DNA of 64,000 nucleotides from Aurantiochytrium sp. KH105. Lineage: Eukaryota; Sar; Bigyra; Thraustochytrida; Thraustochytriidae. The stretch covers positions 1 to 64,000 of the forward strand of contig BGKB01000101.1 of assembly GCA_003116975.1 (NCBI GenBank), given 5' to 3'. A program made the translations under genes and the position numbers. This document shows, one piece after another, positions 38,051 through 47,370 of the stretch (position 1 is its first letter; the number at the start of each line of letters is the position of its first letter). The notes below the pieces were generated by a model. The model saw nothing but the letters and a program-made list of their open reading frames with translations, was not told the origin of the DNA and searched no databases.

Positions 38051-41000
38051 TTACTGTTTTTGCTGTTTCTGTTTGGTAGCCTGGCCGAGCTGCGTACGAC
38101 GGCAGCGATTCGCAAAGGTGAGCGAGCACAGAGTCTCTGGGGCGTTCCACTCGACAGGCGAGACGTTGACGAACATGAGCACCTTGGATGAACCGCTGAG
38201 CGAGTCTTGAAGCAAAAAGGTTAATTTCGAGTCGCGAAACGGCACATGGTCCTGCTTCTCGTTGCCAAGCGCTTGAATGACATTGCCAAGCGCCGAGAGC
38301 GACTTGTTAATGTTCTTGGCCTCGGTGAGCATGCCGCCCGTCGCATTTGTTTTGTCGAGGCGCTCAGAACCGGCAAGATCAATGAGATTGAGCTTGGAGC
38401 GTGTCGTAAACTTTTCGTGCTTCGCCACGAGCGTAATGGTAACGACCAAGTGGGAGCGGGACGAGTGCTGATTCACATTGTGGCGGCCCACGGTGCGGTT
38501 CAAGATGCCCTTCTTCATGAGTTCCTCAACGCGTTCCATAGACTCGATTGGAACCTGTTCCAGACCGGGCACATGGAGACCGTGCGGCCCGCGACGAACC
38601 TCTAGCTTCTTGCGCACCTGGTGCTGTGGGAGCTGTTTGGGGTCCACAGGCGCCGCAAAGAGATCTCGAATAGACTCATTGTAAATCTCCAGCATGGACA
38701 TCTCCACAGAGTACTCGACGAGGCCCTTGCGCTCCTCCACGGTATCAAAGAGCGTCTGAAAAGTGCGGTGGATCACGCCGCGGTCGGTGGCCGTTCCATC
38801 CATTGTATACGTCTTGCCCGAACCCGTCTGCCCGTAAGCAAAGATGCAGACATTGTATCCATCAAGAGCAGACTGCACGAGCGGTTCGACCTGAGCATAG
38901 ACCTGGGCTTGCTGGGATGCGGGATTAAAAACCTCGTCAAACTCAAAGAGGTCATTCTGGTCGCGACAGGCTAGCGACTGAACGAGCTGGATTTCTCCCT
39001 CGTTTGGAAAGCTCACCACCACGTCAGCCTTGCCGGACTTTGTCTCATGGCCCAGCACGGGCCGGACACGGCAGTACACGCGAATGTTACCCTGGAGATC
39101 GACGAGCTTGTTGTGAATGGTGCGCCGCTTGCGAATTTCGTCGGCAAGACGGTCTTCAACTGCAGCCACCGTCTGCTTCATGGCCTCAAACTCCATTGGA
39201 TCGATTGACTCAGCATTACGCAGCGTCTCGAGATCCTGCTCGAGTTGCGCAACGCGACGTGCCTTTGCCGCAAGTTCTTGGGTTTGACTCTGAAGGCGCT
39301 CTTCCTGCTCTTGGAGCTTTTGCTCGTTGGCAGCGCCCGTGCGGGCGTCATGAGCACGTATTGCGGTCTCCATTTCGTCCTTGCAACGCGCGAGATTTTG
39401 TTCGAGACTGCGAGACTTTTCTTTGGCGCGCCGCAACTTCATCTCGAGGTCGGCGACCTGCTGCTCGTGCGCTTCGTTGCGCGAGGAGAGCGCGGCAAGT
39501 TCCTCGATTTTGGCTTGCGCGGCGGCAAGCTCACGACGTAGCTGGGCGCACTGCGCGGCCTCGCGCGCAAGTTCCTCGCGCGCTGTCTTAGCACTCGATT
39601 CGAGAACCTCGCGCTCGGAGGCTTCGCGCTCGTGCGTGCGGGCCAAGCCCTGTGCATTTTCGCGCGCAGCAATGAGCTCGGCATGCGTCGCGTCGAGTTC
39701 TGCGTCCTTTTCATGCAACTGCTCGCGCAGACGATGCAGAGAGGAGGCGAGCTCTTCGATTTTGCGCGTCGCGCCATCATCGGCCTGAGAGCGTTTTTTG
39801 CCAGCTTCCTGCATGTCGACGAGGGCCTCTTGCGCAGCCGCGAGATCCCGCTTGGCACTTTCCGACGCATCCGCGGCTCGTTGCGCCTCGTGCCGAAGGG
39901 CTGCGGACGTGGCGAACTCTTGCTGAAGTTCAGCCTTGACCTGAGTGAGAGCTTTTTGCAAGACATCGCGCTCATTACCGGCTCGCGTGGCGCGACGCTC
40001 AGCAGCGTGAAGCTTTTCCTCTGTATCAATGAGTTCAGACTTTTGCTGGGAGAGCTTGTCGTGAAGATTTGACACTTCGTCGCGCAATTCCTTGAGCTCT
40101 GCGCTTTCTCCGCCTCGCGCGCCGCTCTTGCTACTCGCAGAGGAAGGAGAGCCTGCGGATGCCGACGCTTTCTGAGGCGAGGCGCGCGACGCAGCAGCGA
40201 GTTCATGACGGACTGTTTGCACCTCGCGCTCAAGAGCGTCGGCGCGATCTTGAGCCTGTTGCGCATCTTGTCGCAGGCGCGCTGTGGTCTTGAACTCGAG
40301 ATCGAGCTCAACCTTGACCTTGTCGAGTGCAGACTGCACCACGTCACGCTCGTTGGCGGCTCGGTTGAGCTGACGCTTTGACGCTTCGAGAGCCTCCGTG
40401 GTTGCGAGAAGTTTGTTCGCCGATGTCGAAATCTCGGTGCGCAGACGCTGGAGCTCTTGCTCCTGCGCATGGATCTCCTGATCTTGCCCGTTACTCCCGT
40501 TAGTTCCGCTGTTTGCAGCAGCTAAATCTCTTGAGCGAAGTCTACGTTCGGCCTCGGAAGCTCGCTGCTTAGCCTTGGTCCTGTCCTCTTCAGCTTGTTG
40601 GCATTGGCGGCGCACCTGATCAAGTTCGGCCTCAAGACCCACGACTTGCTTGCGGGACGCGAGACTGGCCTCCATTTCTTCGTTGAGCTCCTCCTTGACT
40701 TGGCCGAGAGCGTGCTCCAAGCTCCGCTTTGCCGCGGCCAAATCTTCGAGTTGTTGTGCAAGAGCCTCGCGCTCTTTCGACTCGGTCGCATTTGCGGGCT
40801 TTGGCGAAGCTGCATGACTCGCTTCATCGAGAGCCCGTTGGCGTTCATCGTCAAGCTCTGCCTGGAGTGCATCAAGCTCTTTTTCGGATCGAGCTCTTTC
40901 CTCCTTGAGCGAGCGCTTGAGTGCCGCGACGCGCGCGCGCTCCTCCTCCAGCTGGACCTCGAGTGATTTTGTCGCCTGCGCGCGTGTGGAGAGGATGCTG

Positions 41001-41881
41001 TTGTTGTACTCGTGAATAAGATCTGGCACATCCGTGTAAAGCACGCTGGCGGAAAACCAGCACGAAGTACCATCACTATGAACTGCCTTGTATTGCATGT
41101 CAACCTCGCCATCGGGCAGTGCTGACGCGCGATGATCCGTGATGCTCTCAATGAGATTCTGATCTTCGGTTTTGTCTTCGTCATCGTCGTCTTGATGTTG
41201 ATTGTCATGCGCTTTGGGAGCTCGCGGAGGATCTTCGTCCGTGTCGAATGGGCTCAGACCGAGCTCTTCGGTCATTTTCCGCTCGCGCTCGGCAACGTCA
41301 ATCTCTCGCCCTGGAGTCGATGCGACGGTGTGGCGATATTGTTTGGGTTGCTCTGTGTGGACATGATGACTCTGACTTGCTTGCGCTCGAGCGACGTTTG
41401 CAGTTGCGGCGCCGAGCTCACGAGACCAATTGACCGAGCTGGCCCTGCGTTGGCGCACCTCGTTGGCGTTGGAAGGGTCGTCGCGAAGCTTGAGAAAGAG
41501 TCGTCTGTACGGCTCGTCGAGCGGATTTTCCCACGTGCTTTGGCCCGTACGATGGTTGTAGTAGTACGGATTACCATTGGCGTCCTCAGCGGGCTCCCAC
41601 TCGCTGGGCAGATCGGCGGTGAGCGCCTCTTCGGCGAGCCAGAGGAAGCCCGCGTCGCGCTGGGGGTCCATGCCCAAAAGCATAGCATGGTCTACGACTG
41701 CCTTACGGAAGACATCGTCTTCGTTGCCGCCGAGCTCCATGGCGTCGCGCCAAGGGGATCGCGCGCCGTCCTCAGCGCCCGGCCCCTCTCGATCCTGCTT
41801 TGGCCGTGGCAGCGTGCGAGCTGCTGCAAGCGACTTGCAGCGTCGCGTTATGGACAGCGCTGGCCTCACCATTTTTTTCAT
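38051..41881 (-). CDS. Kinesin-14 (C-terminal motor) with N-terminal WW domain
   Basis: A 1276-residue microtubule motor. Residues ~90-125 form a WW domain (LPSEWEPAEDANGNPYYYNH, then STWENP) followed by a DEPYRRLFLKLR helix, an arrangement like CEP164-type WW proteins. A beta-rich segment YKAVHSDGTSCWFSA lies near ~265. A very long coiled coil spans ~300-900. The motor is at the C-terminus (~925-1265), with the kinesin-14 neck directly before GNIRVYCRVRP. P-loop YGQTGSGKT is at ~1016, switch I NQHSSRSH and switch II LIDLAGSE. C-terminal motor position predicts minus-end-directed movement; the WW suggests a proline-motif partner. The start is the first ATG of a frame in which the WW is complete. 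Confidence 0.92.
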   Translation of the reverse strand: MKKMVRPALSITRRCKSLAAARTLPRPKQDREGPGAEDGARSPWRDAMELGGNEDDVFRKAVVDHAMLLGMDPQRDAGFLWLAEEALTADLPSEWEPAEDANGNPYYYNHRTGQSTWENPLDEPYRRLFLKLRDDPSNANEVRQRRASSVNWSRELGAATANVARAQASQSHHVHTEQPKQYRHTVASTPGREIDVAERERKMTEELGLSPFDTDEDPPRAPKAHDNQHQDDDDEDKTEDQNLIESITDHRASALPDGEVDMQYKAVHSDGTSCWFSASVLYTDVPDLIHEYNNSILSTRAQATKSLEVQLEEERARVAALKRSLKEERARSEKELDALQAELDDERQRALDEASHAASPKPANATESKEREALAQQLEDLAAAKRSLEHALGQVKEELNEEMEASLASRKQVVGLEAELDQVRRQCQQAEEDRTKAKQRASEAERRLRSRDLAAANSGTNGSNGQDQEIHAQEQELQRLRTEISTSANKLLATTEALEASKRQLNRAANERDVVQSALDKVKVELDLEFKTTARLRQDAQQAQDRADALEREVQTVRHELAAASRASPQKASASAGSPSSASSKSGARGGESAELKELRDEVSNLHDKLSQQKSELIDTEEKLHAAERRATRAGNERDVLQKALTQVKAELQQEFATSAALRHEAQRAADASESAKRDLAAAQEALVDMQEAGKKRSQADDGATRKIEELASSLHRLREQLHEKDAELDATHAELIAARENAQGLARTHEREASEREVLESSAKTAREELAREAAQCAQLRRELAAAQAKIEELAALSSRNEAHEQQVADLEMKLRRAKEKSRSLEQNLARCKDEMETAIRAHDARTGAANEQKLQEQEERLQSQTQELAAKARRVAQLEQDLETLRNAESIDPMEFEAMKQTVAAVEDRLADEIRKRRTIHNKLVDLQGNIRVYCRVRPVLGHETKSGKADVVVSFPNEGEIQLVQSLACRDQNDLFEFDEVFNPASQQAQVYAQVEPLVQSALDGYNVCIFAYGQTGSGKTYTMDGTATDRGVIHRTFQTLFDTVEERKGLVEYSVEMSMLEIYNESIRDLFAAPVDPKQLPQHQVRKKLEVRRGPHGLHVPGLEQVPIESMERVEELMKKGILNRTVGRHNVNQHSSRSHLVVTITLVAKHEKFTTRSKLNLIDLAGSERLDKTNATGGMLTEAKNINKSLSALGNVIQALGNEKQDHVPFRDSKLTFLLQDSLSGSSKVLMFVNVSPVEWNAPETLCSLTFANRCRRTQLGQATKQKQQKQ

Positions 41882-42563
41882 TCCACCGTCGCGAGACGGT
41901 TACACTTGTTGTTATAATCAACGCGTACGGTGACCGGTGACCCGAACGAAAGGGCTGGCCCGCACCGCACCTTTTCTCTCCTACCTCACGTCTCGAGAAA
42001 TTGACGAAGCGAATAAGCAGAGTTGTCGCTAGATCTGGGAGCAAGCGGATGATGAAGTGATCGTCCAAACCAAAAACGGTTTGGGGAAAAAAGTGGAAAT
42101 GAAGATGACAAGATGCAAGCGCAACAAAGGCCAAGACGTTCAATGCATATGCTATAGCCACTCTGCTCGATGATCGCGCCAGGTTTTGAATGAAGACTTG
42201 AGCGGGCTCTCCATGCGTTTAGTCGTTGGACACATACGAGTTCAAGAAGGTATGACGCCGTTGTCACTGGAATGAAAAACAGGAAACAAGACGAGAGAAA
42301 CAAAAAAAAATCCGTCTGATTTCTTGCTACAGCAACGTTCCTACGATGATGCAGAAGAAGTGGCCGAGTCCACAAAGTTTTCCCCTTCAATATAAACAGA
42401 AATAGGTGAAGGTCACCATCATACGGCAGCCAAACCAGAAAACCACTGTCTGATGTCATGCCTGCAATCTTCCCAAGATGATGCTCAAGAAGAAATCCTC
42501 GTGTCACGCTGTGAGCCAAGGTAAAGGAAAAGGAAAATGTCTGATTTCATGCTGGCAACATCC
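41882..42563. other. Kinesin upstream region and GABA-transaminase downstream repeats
   Basis: 680 bp between the kinesin start and the GABA transaminase stop. The part nearest the transaminase holds degenerate copies of that gene's 3' end (see the repeat entry). The rest must contain the kinesin promoter. Confidence 0.6.
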
Positions 42564-42590
42564 CTACGATGATGCAGAAGCGGCCTCGTC
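42310..42590. repeat. Three degenerate tandem copies of the GABA-transaminase 3' end
   Basis: In plus-strand orientation the TCTGATxTCxTGC core starts at 42315, 42449 and 42540. Each is followed within ~20 bp by GATGATGCxxAAG, which in the copy nearest the gene encodes the last residues and stop of the transaminase. The other two copies lie downstream of that stop. Confidence 0.8.
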
Positions 42591-43817
42591 GACGGCCTCG
42601 GTAAAGATTTCCACAGCACGGTCAATCTCGTCGGCGGAGACTGTGAGAGGAGGAATGAAACGAACCGTTTCGAAGGCAGAGCAACCAAGAAGAATCATGT
42701 CGCGATCAAGGCAAGCCTTGGATACTGCGCCCTTGATGCCCGACAACTTGGTGTTGAATTCTACGCCAACCATGCATCCAAGTCCGCGCACATCGGAAAC
42801 AATGTCAGGTCGATCCTTTTGAATGCCGCGCAAGGCGTCCATGAGTTGTGCGCCTCGATCGTGGCTGTTCTGGACAAGATTTTCGTCCTTGATAACTTGC
42901 TGCGTGGCGATGGCCGCAGCGCAGGCGACCGCATTTGCGGTGTAGGTTCCGCCCATGGTGCCCGGATCCTGCTTGTCTGTGATATCCTGCCGCGACCAGA
43001 CAGCAGCGAGGGGGAACCCAGACGCGATACCCTTGGCCGTGACGAGGATGTCGGGTACGACGTCAAAGTGTTCGGTGGCAAAAAGCTTGCCGGTGCGCCC
43101 AAATCCTGTCTGCACCTCGTCCATGACGAGGAGAATGTCATTGGCCTTGCAAAAAGCTTGCACGTGCTCAACGTACTCGCGCGTCGCCGGGACATAGCCG
43201 CCCTCTCCAAGCACGGGCTCCATGACCACGGCCGCGATGTCGTCCGGGTGAACTTGCTGCTTGAAGAGGAGATCGAACTCGGCGATGGCCTTGGCCGTGG
43301 AGGTGCCTTGATGCTCGTAGGGAAAGGGGGTGACATAGACGGAGGGCATGAAGGGCCCAAACTTTTGTCTGTAGCCGCGGCCCGAGGTCGTCATGGCGGC
43401 CGTGCCGAGGGTGCGGCCGTGGTAGGACCCTTGCATGACGATGACGCCGCCCTTGCCGGTGGCGTTGCGGGCAATCTTGACGGCATTCTCGACGGCCTCG
43501 GCGCCCGAGTTCGTGTAAAAGACGCTGTCCAGGCCCTTGGGCATAAGCGGCTGCAGTACGTCGGTGAGTTCGAGCATCTTGTCATGGTAGGCAATATTGA
43601 CCTGCGCGTGAATGACCCTGCCGACTTGCTCCTGGGCAGCTGCTACGACGCGGGGATGGCAGTGGCCCGTGGACACGACGCCAATTCCGCTCGCCATGTC
43701 CAGCAGCTTGCGGCCCTCCTCCGTGGCGACCCAGCATCCCTTCGCCTCGGTCACGACCAGGTCCGCGAGCCGTCCCACGCCCCTGTTGATGGCCCGCTTC
43801 GCCGAGACATGCGCCAT
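42564..43817 (-). CDS. 4-aminobutyrate aminotransferase (class-III PLP aminotransferase)
   Basis: A 417-residue class-III aminotransferase that would convert GABA and 2-oxoglutarate to succinic semialdehyde and glutamate. Visible motifs: GIGVVSTGHCHP near the N-terminus, the TNSGAEAVENAVKIAR PLP-phosphate region, GSYHGRT, the MDEVQTGFGRTG motif, and the PLP lysine in TAKGIASGFP at ~262. The YVPATREYVEHVQAFC segment is typical of GabT rather than acetylornithine transaminase. The frame is open to a GTG at 44102, but the upstream part is repeat-derived Leu/Cys and Arg sequence, so the ATG at 43817 is chosen. No mitochondrial presequence is obvious. Ornithine aminotransferase is the main alternative. 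Confidence 0.92.
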   Translation of the reverse strand: MAHVSAKRAINRGVGRLADLVVTEAKGCWVATEEGRKLLDMASGIGVVSTGHCHPRVVAAAQEQVGRVIHAQVNIAYHDKMLELTDVLQPLMPKGLDSVFYTNSGAEAVENAVKIARNATGKGGVIVMQGSYHGRTLGTAAMTTSGRGYRQKFGPFMPSVYVTPFPYEHQGTSTAKAIAEFDLLFKQQVHPDDIAAVVMEPVLGEGGYVPATREYVEHVQAFCKANDILLVMDEVQTGFGRTGKLFATEHFDVVPDILVTAKGIASGFPLAAVWSRQDITDKQDPGTMGGTYTANAVACAAAIATQQVIKDENLVQNSHDRGAQLMDALRGIQKDRPDIVSDVRGLGCMVGVEFNTKLSGIKGAVSKACLDRDMILLGCSAFETVRFIPPLTVSADEIDRAVEIFTEAVDEAASASS

Positions 43818-44386
43818 CCCCTCGACCGGGCCTCCGCGCTGCTCCCTCTGCCCTGCGCTGCTCTGCTCTGCTCTGCTCTGCTCTGCTCTGCTCTGCTCTG
43901 CGTCGCCGCTGCCGCGCCTCTTCTCCGCGCAGAACCTGCTCTGCTCCTGCGCAAAGCTCGGCGCTCTGGTCGAGGCTCTGCTCCGCGCTCTGCCGCTGCG
44001 GCTCGAGCAGAGCGAGCAGAGCAAGCAAAGCAAGCAGAGCAAGCAGAGCAAGCACGGCGCGCTTCCCGCGTCCCTGCTCAGCGCCGAGCCACGCCGAGCC
44101 ACGCCGAGCCACGCCGAGAAAAGAAGCGTCCCGCCCGCCCGCCCGCCCGCCCGCGTCCTCGGCGCCCGGAAGCCTCGCGGCGAGGCGGGCGCGGCGGGCG
44201 CGGCGGGCGCGGCGGAGATGGGACGGGACGATCGATGATGGGCGGGGCCGCTGGCGCGGAGTATCTTTCTGCAGGTTAATTAACGGCGCGCGCGGCAGGT
44301 CGCGGCAGACCGTCAACGCGCGCGACCGGCGGGCGCGGCAGAGCTCTCGCGCGGCAGCTCTTGTGCTGCACGCGCGCGCAGGGACG
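43818..44386. promoter_or_regulatory. Divergent promoter region rich in short tandem repeats
   Basis: 570 bp between the GABA transaminase and SUMT starts. It contains eight CTCTG pentamers (43861-43900), AGAGCAAGC-type units (43990-44053), four CCACGCCGAG-type units (44084-44120) and GGGCGCGGC units (44180-44215). Confidence 0.7.
43861..43900. repeat. CTCTG pentamer x8
   Basis: Eight perfect CTCTG units, 44 to 83 bp upstream of the minus-strand GABA transaminase start. Confidence 0.95.
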
Positions 44387-45430
44387 ATGGCGGAGTGGTC
44401 GACGCCGCAGCTGGCCGCGGCGGCGGCGGCGGCGGCGACCGTGGGCGTGGCGGCGACGCTCTGGGCGACGAGCGCGACGGGCGGCGGCGACGCGGCGCGC
44501 GCGCTCTGGGGCGGCGGCAGCGCGGGGCGCAGGGGAGGCCGCCGCGTGGTGCTGGTGGGCGCGGGGCCCGGAAGCGCGGACCTCATCACCGTGCGGGGCG
44601 CGCGGGCCATTGCCGAGGCGGATTTTCTCGTGCACGACCGACTGGTGTCGCCGGAGCTGGTGGCCTTGGCCAAGCCGGGCGTCACCCTTGTCAACGTGGG
44701 CAAGGCGCCGACCAAGAAACGGTTTCCGCAGTCTGAAATCAACCAAATCCTGGTGGACCTTGCAACAAATGCGCACGCGCACTACAAAGTGCCCGAGAAC
44801 GCTTCCATTGTGCGACTCAAGGGCGGCGATCCGTTCATCTATGGCCTGGGCGGCGACGAGGTCATGGCGCTGCGCGAGGCTGGCCTTGCGTGTGAGGTCG
44901 TTCCCGGCCTTTCGAGCGCGACAGCAGTGCCAGCCTGCGCAGGAATCCCCGTGACGCAAAAGGGAGTGGCCACCTCGTTCACGGTTCTCACGGGTCACGT
45001 GGCGCCGGGCGAGCCGGGCGCCGCTGACTGGGCGCACGTGCCGCGACAGGATGCTACGCTTGTCGTGCTCATGGGTGTCAAGAACATGCGCAAAATTTGC
45101 TCGTACCTTGTGTCTTCCGTGGGCTGGGCGGCCAGTACGCCGGCTGCCGCAATTCAAAGTGGAACGACAACGGGCGAGGTGGTTGTGCGCGGCACGCTCA
45201 CTACACTTGCCGATAAGGCCGAGCAGGCCTCGTTGGCGTCACCCACAATTCTCGTTATTGGCCAAGTGTGCGACGTGTTGGAGCCTGGAGCTGTCATTCC
45301 TTATGCTCAGCTGGAGAATCTTGCCAAGGCCTCAGATGGGACTTCGCAAGCTTCCTCATGGCTGCCGGCGCCGCCCCGCAACATTTGGGGCCTGGCGCGG
45401 CCTCCGCCCTCGGAAGAAGCAGAAAAGTAG
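44387..45430 (+). CDS. Uroporphyrinogen-III C-methyltransferase (SUMT-like)
   Basis: A 347-residue tetrapyrrole methylase that would use S-adenosylmethionine to methylate uroporphyrinogen III towards precorrin-2 and sirohaem, the cofactor of sulfite and nitrite reductases. Motifs: VLVGAGPGSADLIT from residue ~56 (SAM-binding glycine loop), YDRLV-like VHDRLVSPEL, VRLKGGDPFIYGLGGDE, VVPGLSSATAVPACAGIPVT, FTVLTGH, and a C-terminal TILVIGQV. An Ala-rich N-terminal helix (residues ~9-25) could be a membrane anchor or part of a targeting peptide. The ATG at 44387 is preferred to a GTG at 44363. It is monofunctional: no HemD or CysG dehydrogenase domain is fused. Confidence 0.93.
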   Translation: MAEWSTPQLAAAAAAAATVGVAATLWATSATGGGDAARALWGGGSAGRRGGRRVVLVGAGPGSADLITVRGARAIAEADFLVHDRLVSPELVALAKPGVTLVNVGKAPTKKRFPQSEINQILVDLATNAHAHYKVPENASIVRLKGGDPFIYGLGGDEVMALREAGLACEVVPGLSSATAVPACAGIPVTQKGVATSFTVLTGHVAPGEPGAADWAHVPRQDATLVVLMGVKNMRKICSYLVSSVGWAASTPAAAIQSGTTTGEVVVRGTLTTLADKAEQASLASPTILVIGQVCDVLEPGAVIPYAQLENLAKASDGTSQASSWLPAPPRNIWGLARPPPSEEAEK

Positions 45431-45703
45431 AGCTCTTGACGGAGATTGTGCTCGGTATGACGCGATCGTCGTGCGATGAGCTCAGCCAGCTGAATCTGTA
45501 CGTATCGGTGTGCAGTGGACTCAAGAAGAACAAGAACACACGAATAAGAAGCGCTTTGCAAAAGCTGCACTCACGCAAATCCTTGTACGCTCGGACAGAC
45601 ATTCCTTGTATGAAAAAACAAATAGAGAGAAAAAAAAAAAAGAGACAAATGGAAAGCAACGAAAGGGCGCGGCAAGGCAGAGAAAGAGAGAAAAGAGGCA
45701 ATT
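45431..45703. other. Short convergent intergenic region
   Basis: 273 bp between the SUMT stop and the PX protein stop, with an A-rich purine tract near 45625-45650. No gene is seen. Confidence 0.6.
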
Positions 45704-46897
45704 CTACATGTAATTATGCGCAGCTGCGGCCACAAGAGCGACAACGACTACGACAGCTGATACTGTGACAATGAATGAAGTCGTGGACTGACTTTTGGGA
45801 TCTTCTTGTTCATCTTCTTTTTCATTTTGAGGTGCGAGACCCTTCTTGCCGCCACTACCGTTGAGTGCAGACGAGGAATCCTTTTCCTGTGCAGCAGCAG
45901 CAGCAGCAGCTGAAGCAGCGGACTTATCCTTTTGGTCCTTTGGTGCAAGCTTGCGCAGGTTGACGAGATTCTCGGCAATCATGCCCGTAGTGTAGTCCTC
46001 AACCTTGGAGCGGTACGAGTCTGGGACACTGACGCGCGCGTCAAGATCATTGGCAATAAGTACGAAGCAGCCACCCTTGGCAGGTCGAAGTACCATTCCG
46101 CCAAAGCTTTGCGTCGCGCGCTTGCGATCGCCAGAGTCTGAGGGCGCAGGAACCTCGGGGTGCTCGTTGAGACCGAGATGCACAATCACCTCTGTCCCAT
46201 CCGATTCGCGCGAATGCTTGATGGCCATGACAACGTCCCGTGGGCGCATAAACATCATAGCTTTCATGACAAGATACTTGACATCGAGTCCGCCGACAGG
46301 CGAGACCTCGTCGATCGTGTCGATGTTAGTTTCGACCTCCTTCATGCGCGAGAGAAGAATCTGAGCGAGGGAGGCGGGCGAAGCGTTAGGCACGAGTCCG
46401 GAGACGCATCGTCTGCCAAGATCCGGATTGTTGCAGCTGGTGAGGCCGTTCTTGGAGCTGCAGAGCTTCCAGTCTGGAGGGCAGTGCCGCGCATCGGCCT
46501 GAACGGCGTCTGCGAGATCAAGTAATTCGCGACGGACCTTGGTCGCGCTGGCAAGAAGTCCGGTCTCGTCCTCGGGGATGCGTAGAAAGCGAAAGAGGGC
46601 TGGGCTGGTCCCGGCCTTCTTTACGACCGCGAGCAGGAGTGCATTGAGGCCGTGTTGCCGCTTCCGTGGGGACTTGCTGCCGAAAACCTTGCCGGGCAGC
46701 TCGTCCTCTCCCGCGCGGACCTCTTTGGAGAGGGCGTCGAACTCGCGAAAGCGCCTCCAGGCCGTCCCGCTCGCGCCGTCCTCCGTCTCCCAGGCCACCT
46801 CGTACTCTACGTGGCCCTTTTCCGCCGTGCGCCAGTCTTTGACGCGCGCGCTGCGCACGGTGCGGGAGTCGTCGTTGTTGTCGTCCTCGTTCACCAT
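45704..46897 (-). CDS. Tail-anchored PX plus START-like lipid-binding protein
   Basis: A 397-residue protein. Residues ~15-115 resemble a PX phosphoinositide-binding domain (YEVAWETE, WRRFREFDALSKEV, LPGKVFGS, ALFRFLRI). Residues ~165-310 resemble a START lipid-transfer domain (RPRDVVMAIKHSRESDGTEV, then GLNEHPEVPAP, GGMVLRPA). A poly-Ala/Lys-rich linker follows, and a C-terminal transmembrane helix (FIVTVSAVVVVVALVAAAA) ends three to four residues before the stop, making it tail-anchored. The predicted job is lipid transfer or sensing at a membrane contact site. The ATG at 46897 gives MVNEDDNNDD; longer frames run into pentamer repeats. The PX call is moderately sure, the START call weaker. 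Confidence 0.75.
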   Translation of the reverse strand: MVNEDDNNDDSRTVRSARVKDWRTAEKGHVEYEVAWETEDGASGTAWRRFREFDALSKEVRAGEDELPGKVFGSKSPRKRQHGLNALLLAVVKKAGTSPALFRFLRIPEDETGLLASATKVRRELLDLADAVQADARHCPPDWKLCSSKNGLTSCNNPDLGRRCVSGLVPNASPASLAQILLSRMKEVETNIDTIDEVSPVGGLDVKYLVMKAMMFMRPRDVVMAIKHSRESDGTEVIVHLGLNEHPEVPAPSDSGDRKRATQSFGGMVLRPAKGGCFVLIANDLDARVSVPDSYRSKVEDYTTGMIAENLVNLRKLAPKDQKDKSAASAAAAAAAQEKDSSSALNGSGGKKGLAPQNEKEDEQEDPKSQSTTSFIVTVSAVVVVVALVAAAAHNYM

Positions 46898-47370
46898 GTT
46901 TTCTTCCTCTGCGAGCCTCGCGTACACGCAGAGAATGAGGGGCGGAGGGAGGGCGGAGGGGAGAAAAGAGAAGCGCTGTTGCCCGCGCTGCTCGCAAGCG
47001 CTACCTGCCCTGCCCTGCACTGCCCTACCCTGCCCTGCCCTGCGCAAAAGCGCGATAGTTCTGGGTTTGTTTGCTTCACGTGGCCAGCGGCTTCGGCCGG
47101 ACCTTGACAGTGAGTGAAGGTGTGAGGTCCGCTTCATTTTTATCGTTCGAGCCAGCCAGCCAGCCAGGCAACCAGTCCAGTCACCCAAGCCCAGCCATGT
47201 GCTCGTCGTGGTAGGTTCTAGAGAGAGGGAGGGACGGAACGCCCGACTTTGGTGTGGATGATCGTGCGATCGATGAGCAGCAGAACGATGTCGACGCATG
47301 CGTCGAAGTGGGCATCTATCTGCCAAAGGGGCTTTTTGTAAGCCTAGCCACAGCAAGTGCTCCGGAAGAC
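46898..47370. promoter_or_regulatory. PX protein upstream region
   Basis: 470 bp upstream of the PX protein start. It contains a CCTGC pentamer array at 47004-47043 and CAGC-rich stretches near 47150-47180. No gene is seen. Confidence 0.5.
47004..47043. repeat. CCTGC pentamer array
   Basis: About eight CCTGC units (two imperfect), roughly 110-145 bp upstream of the PX protein start. Confidence 0.85.
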
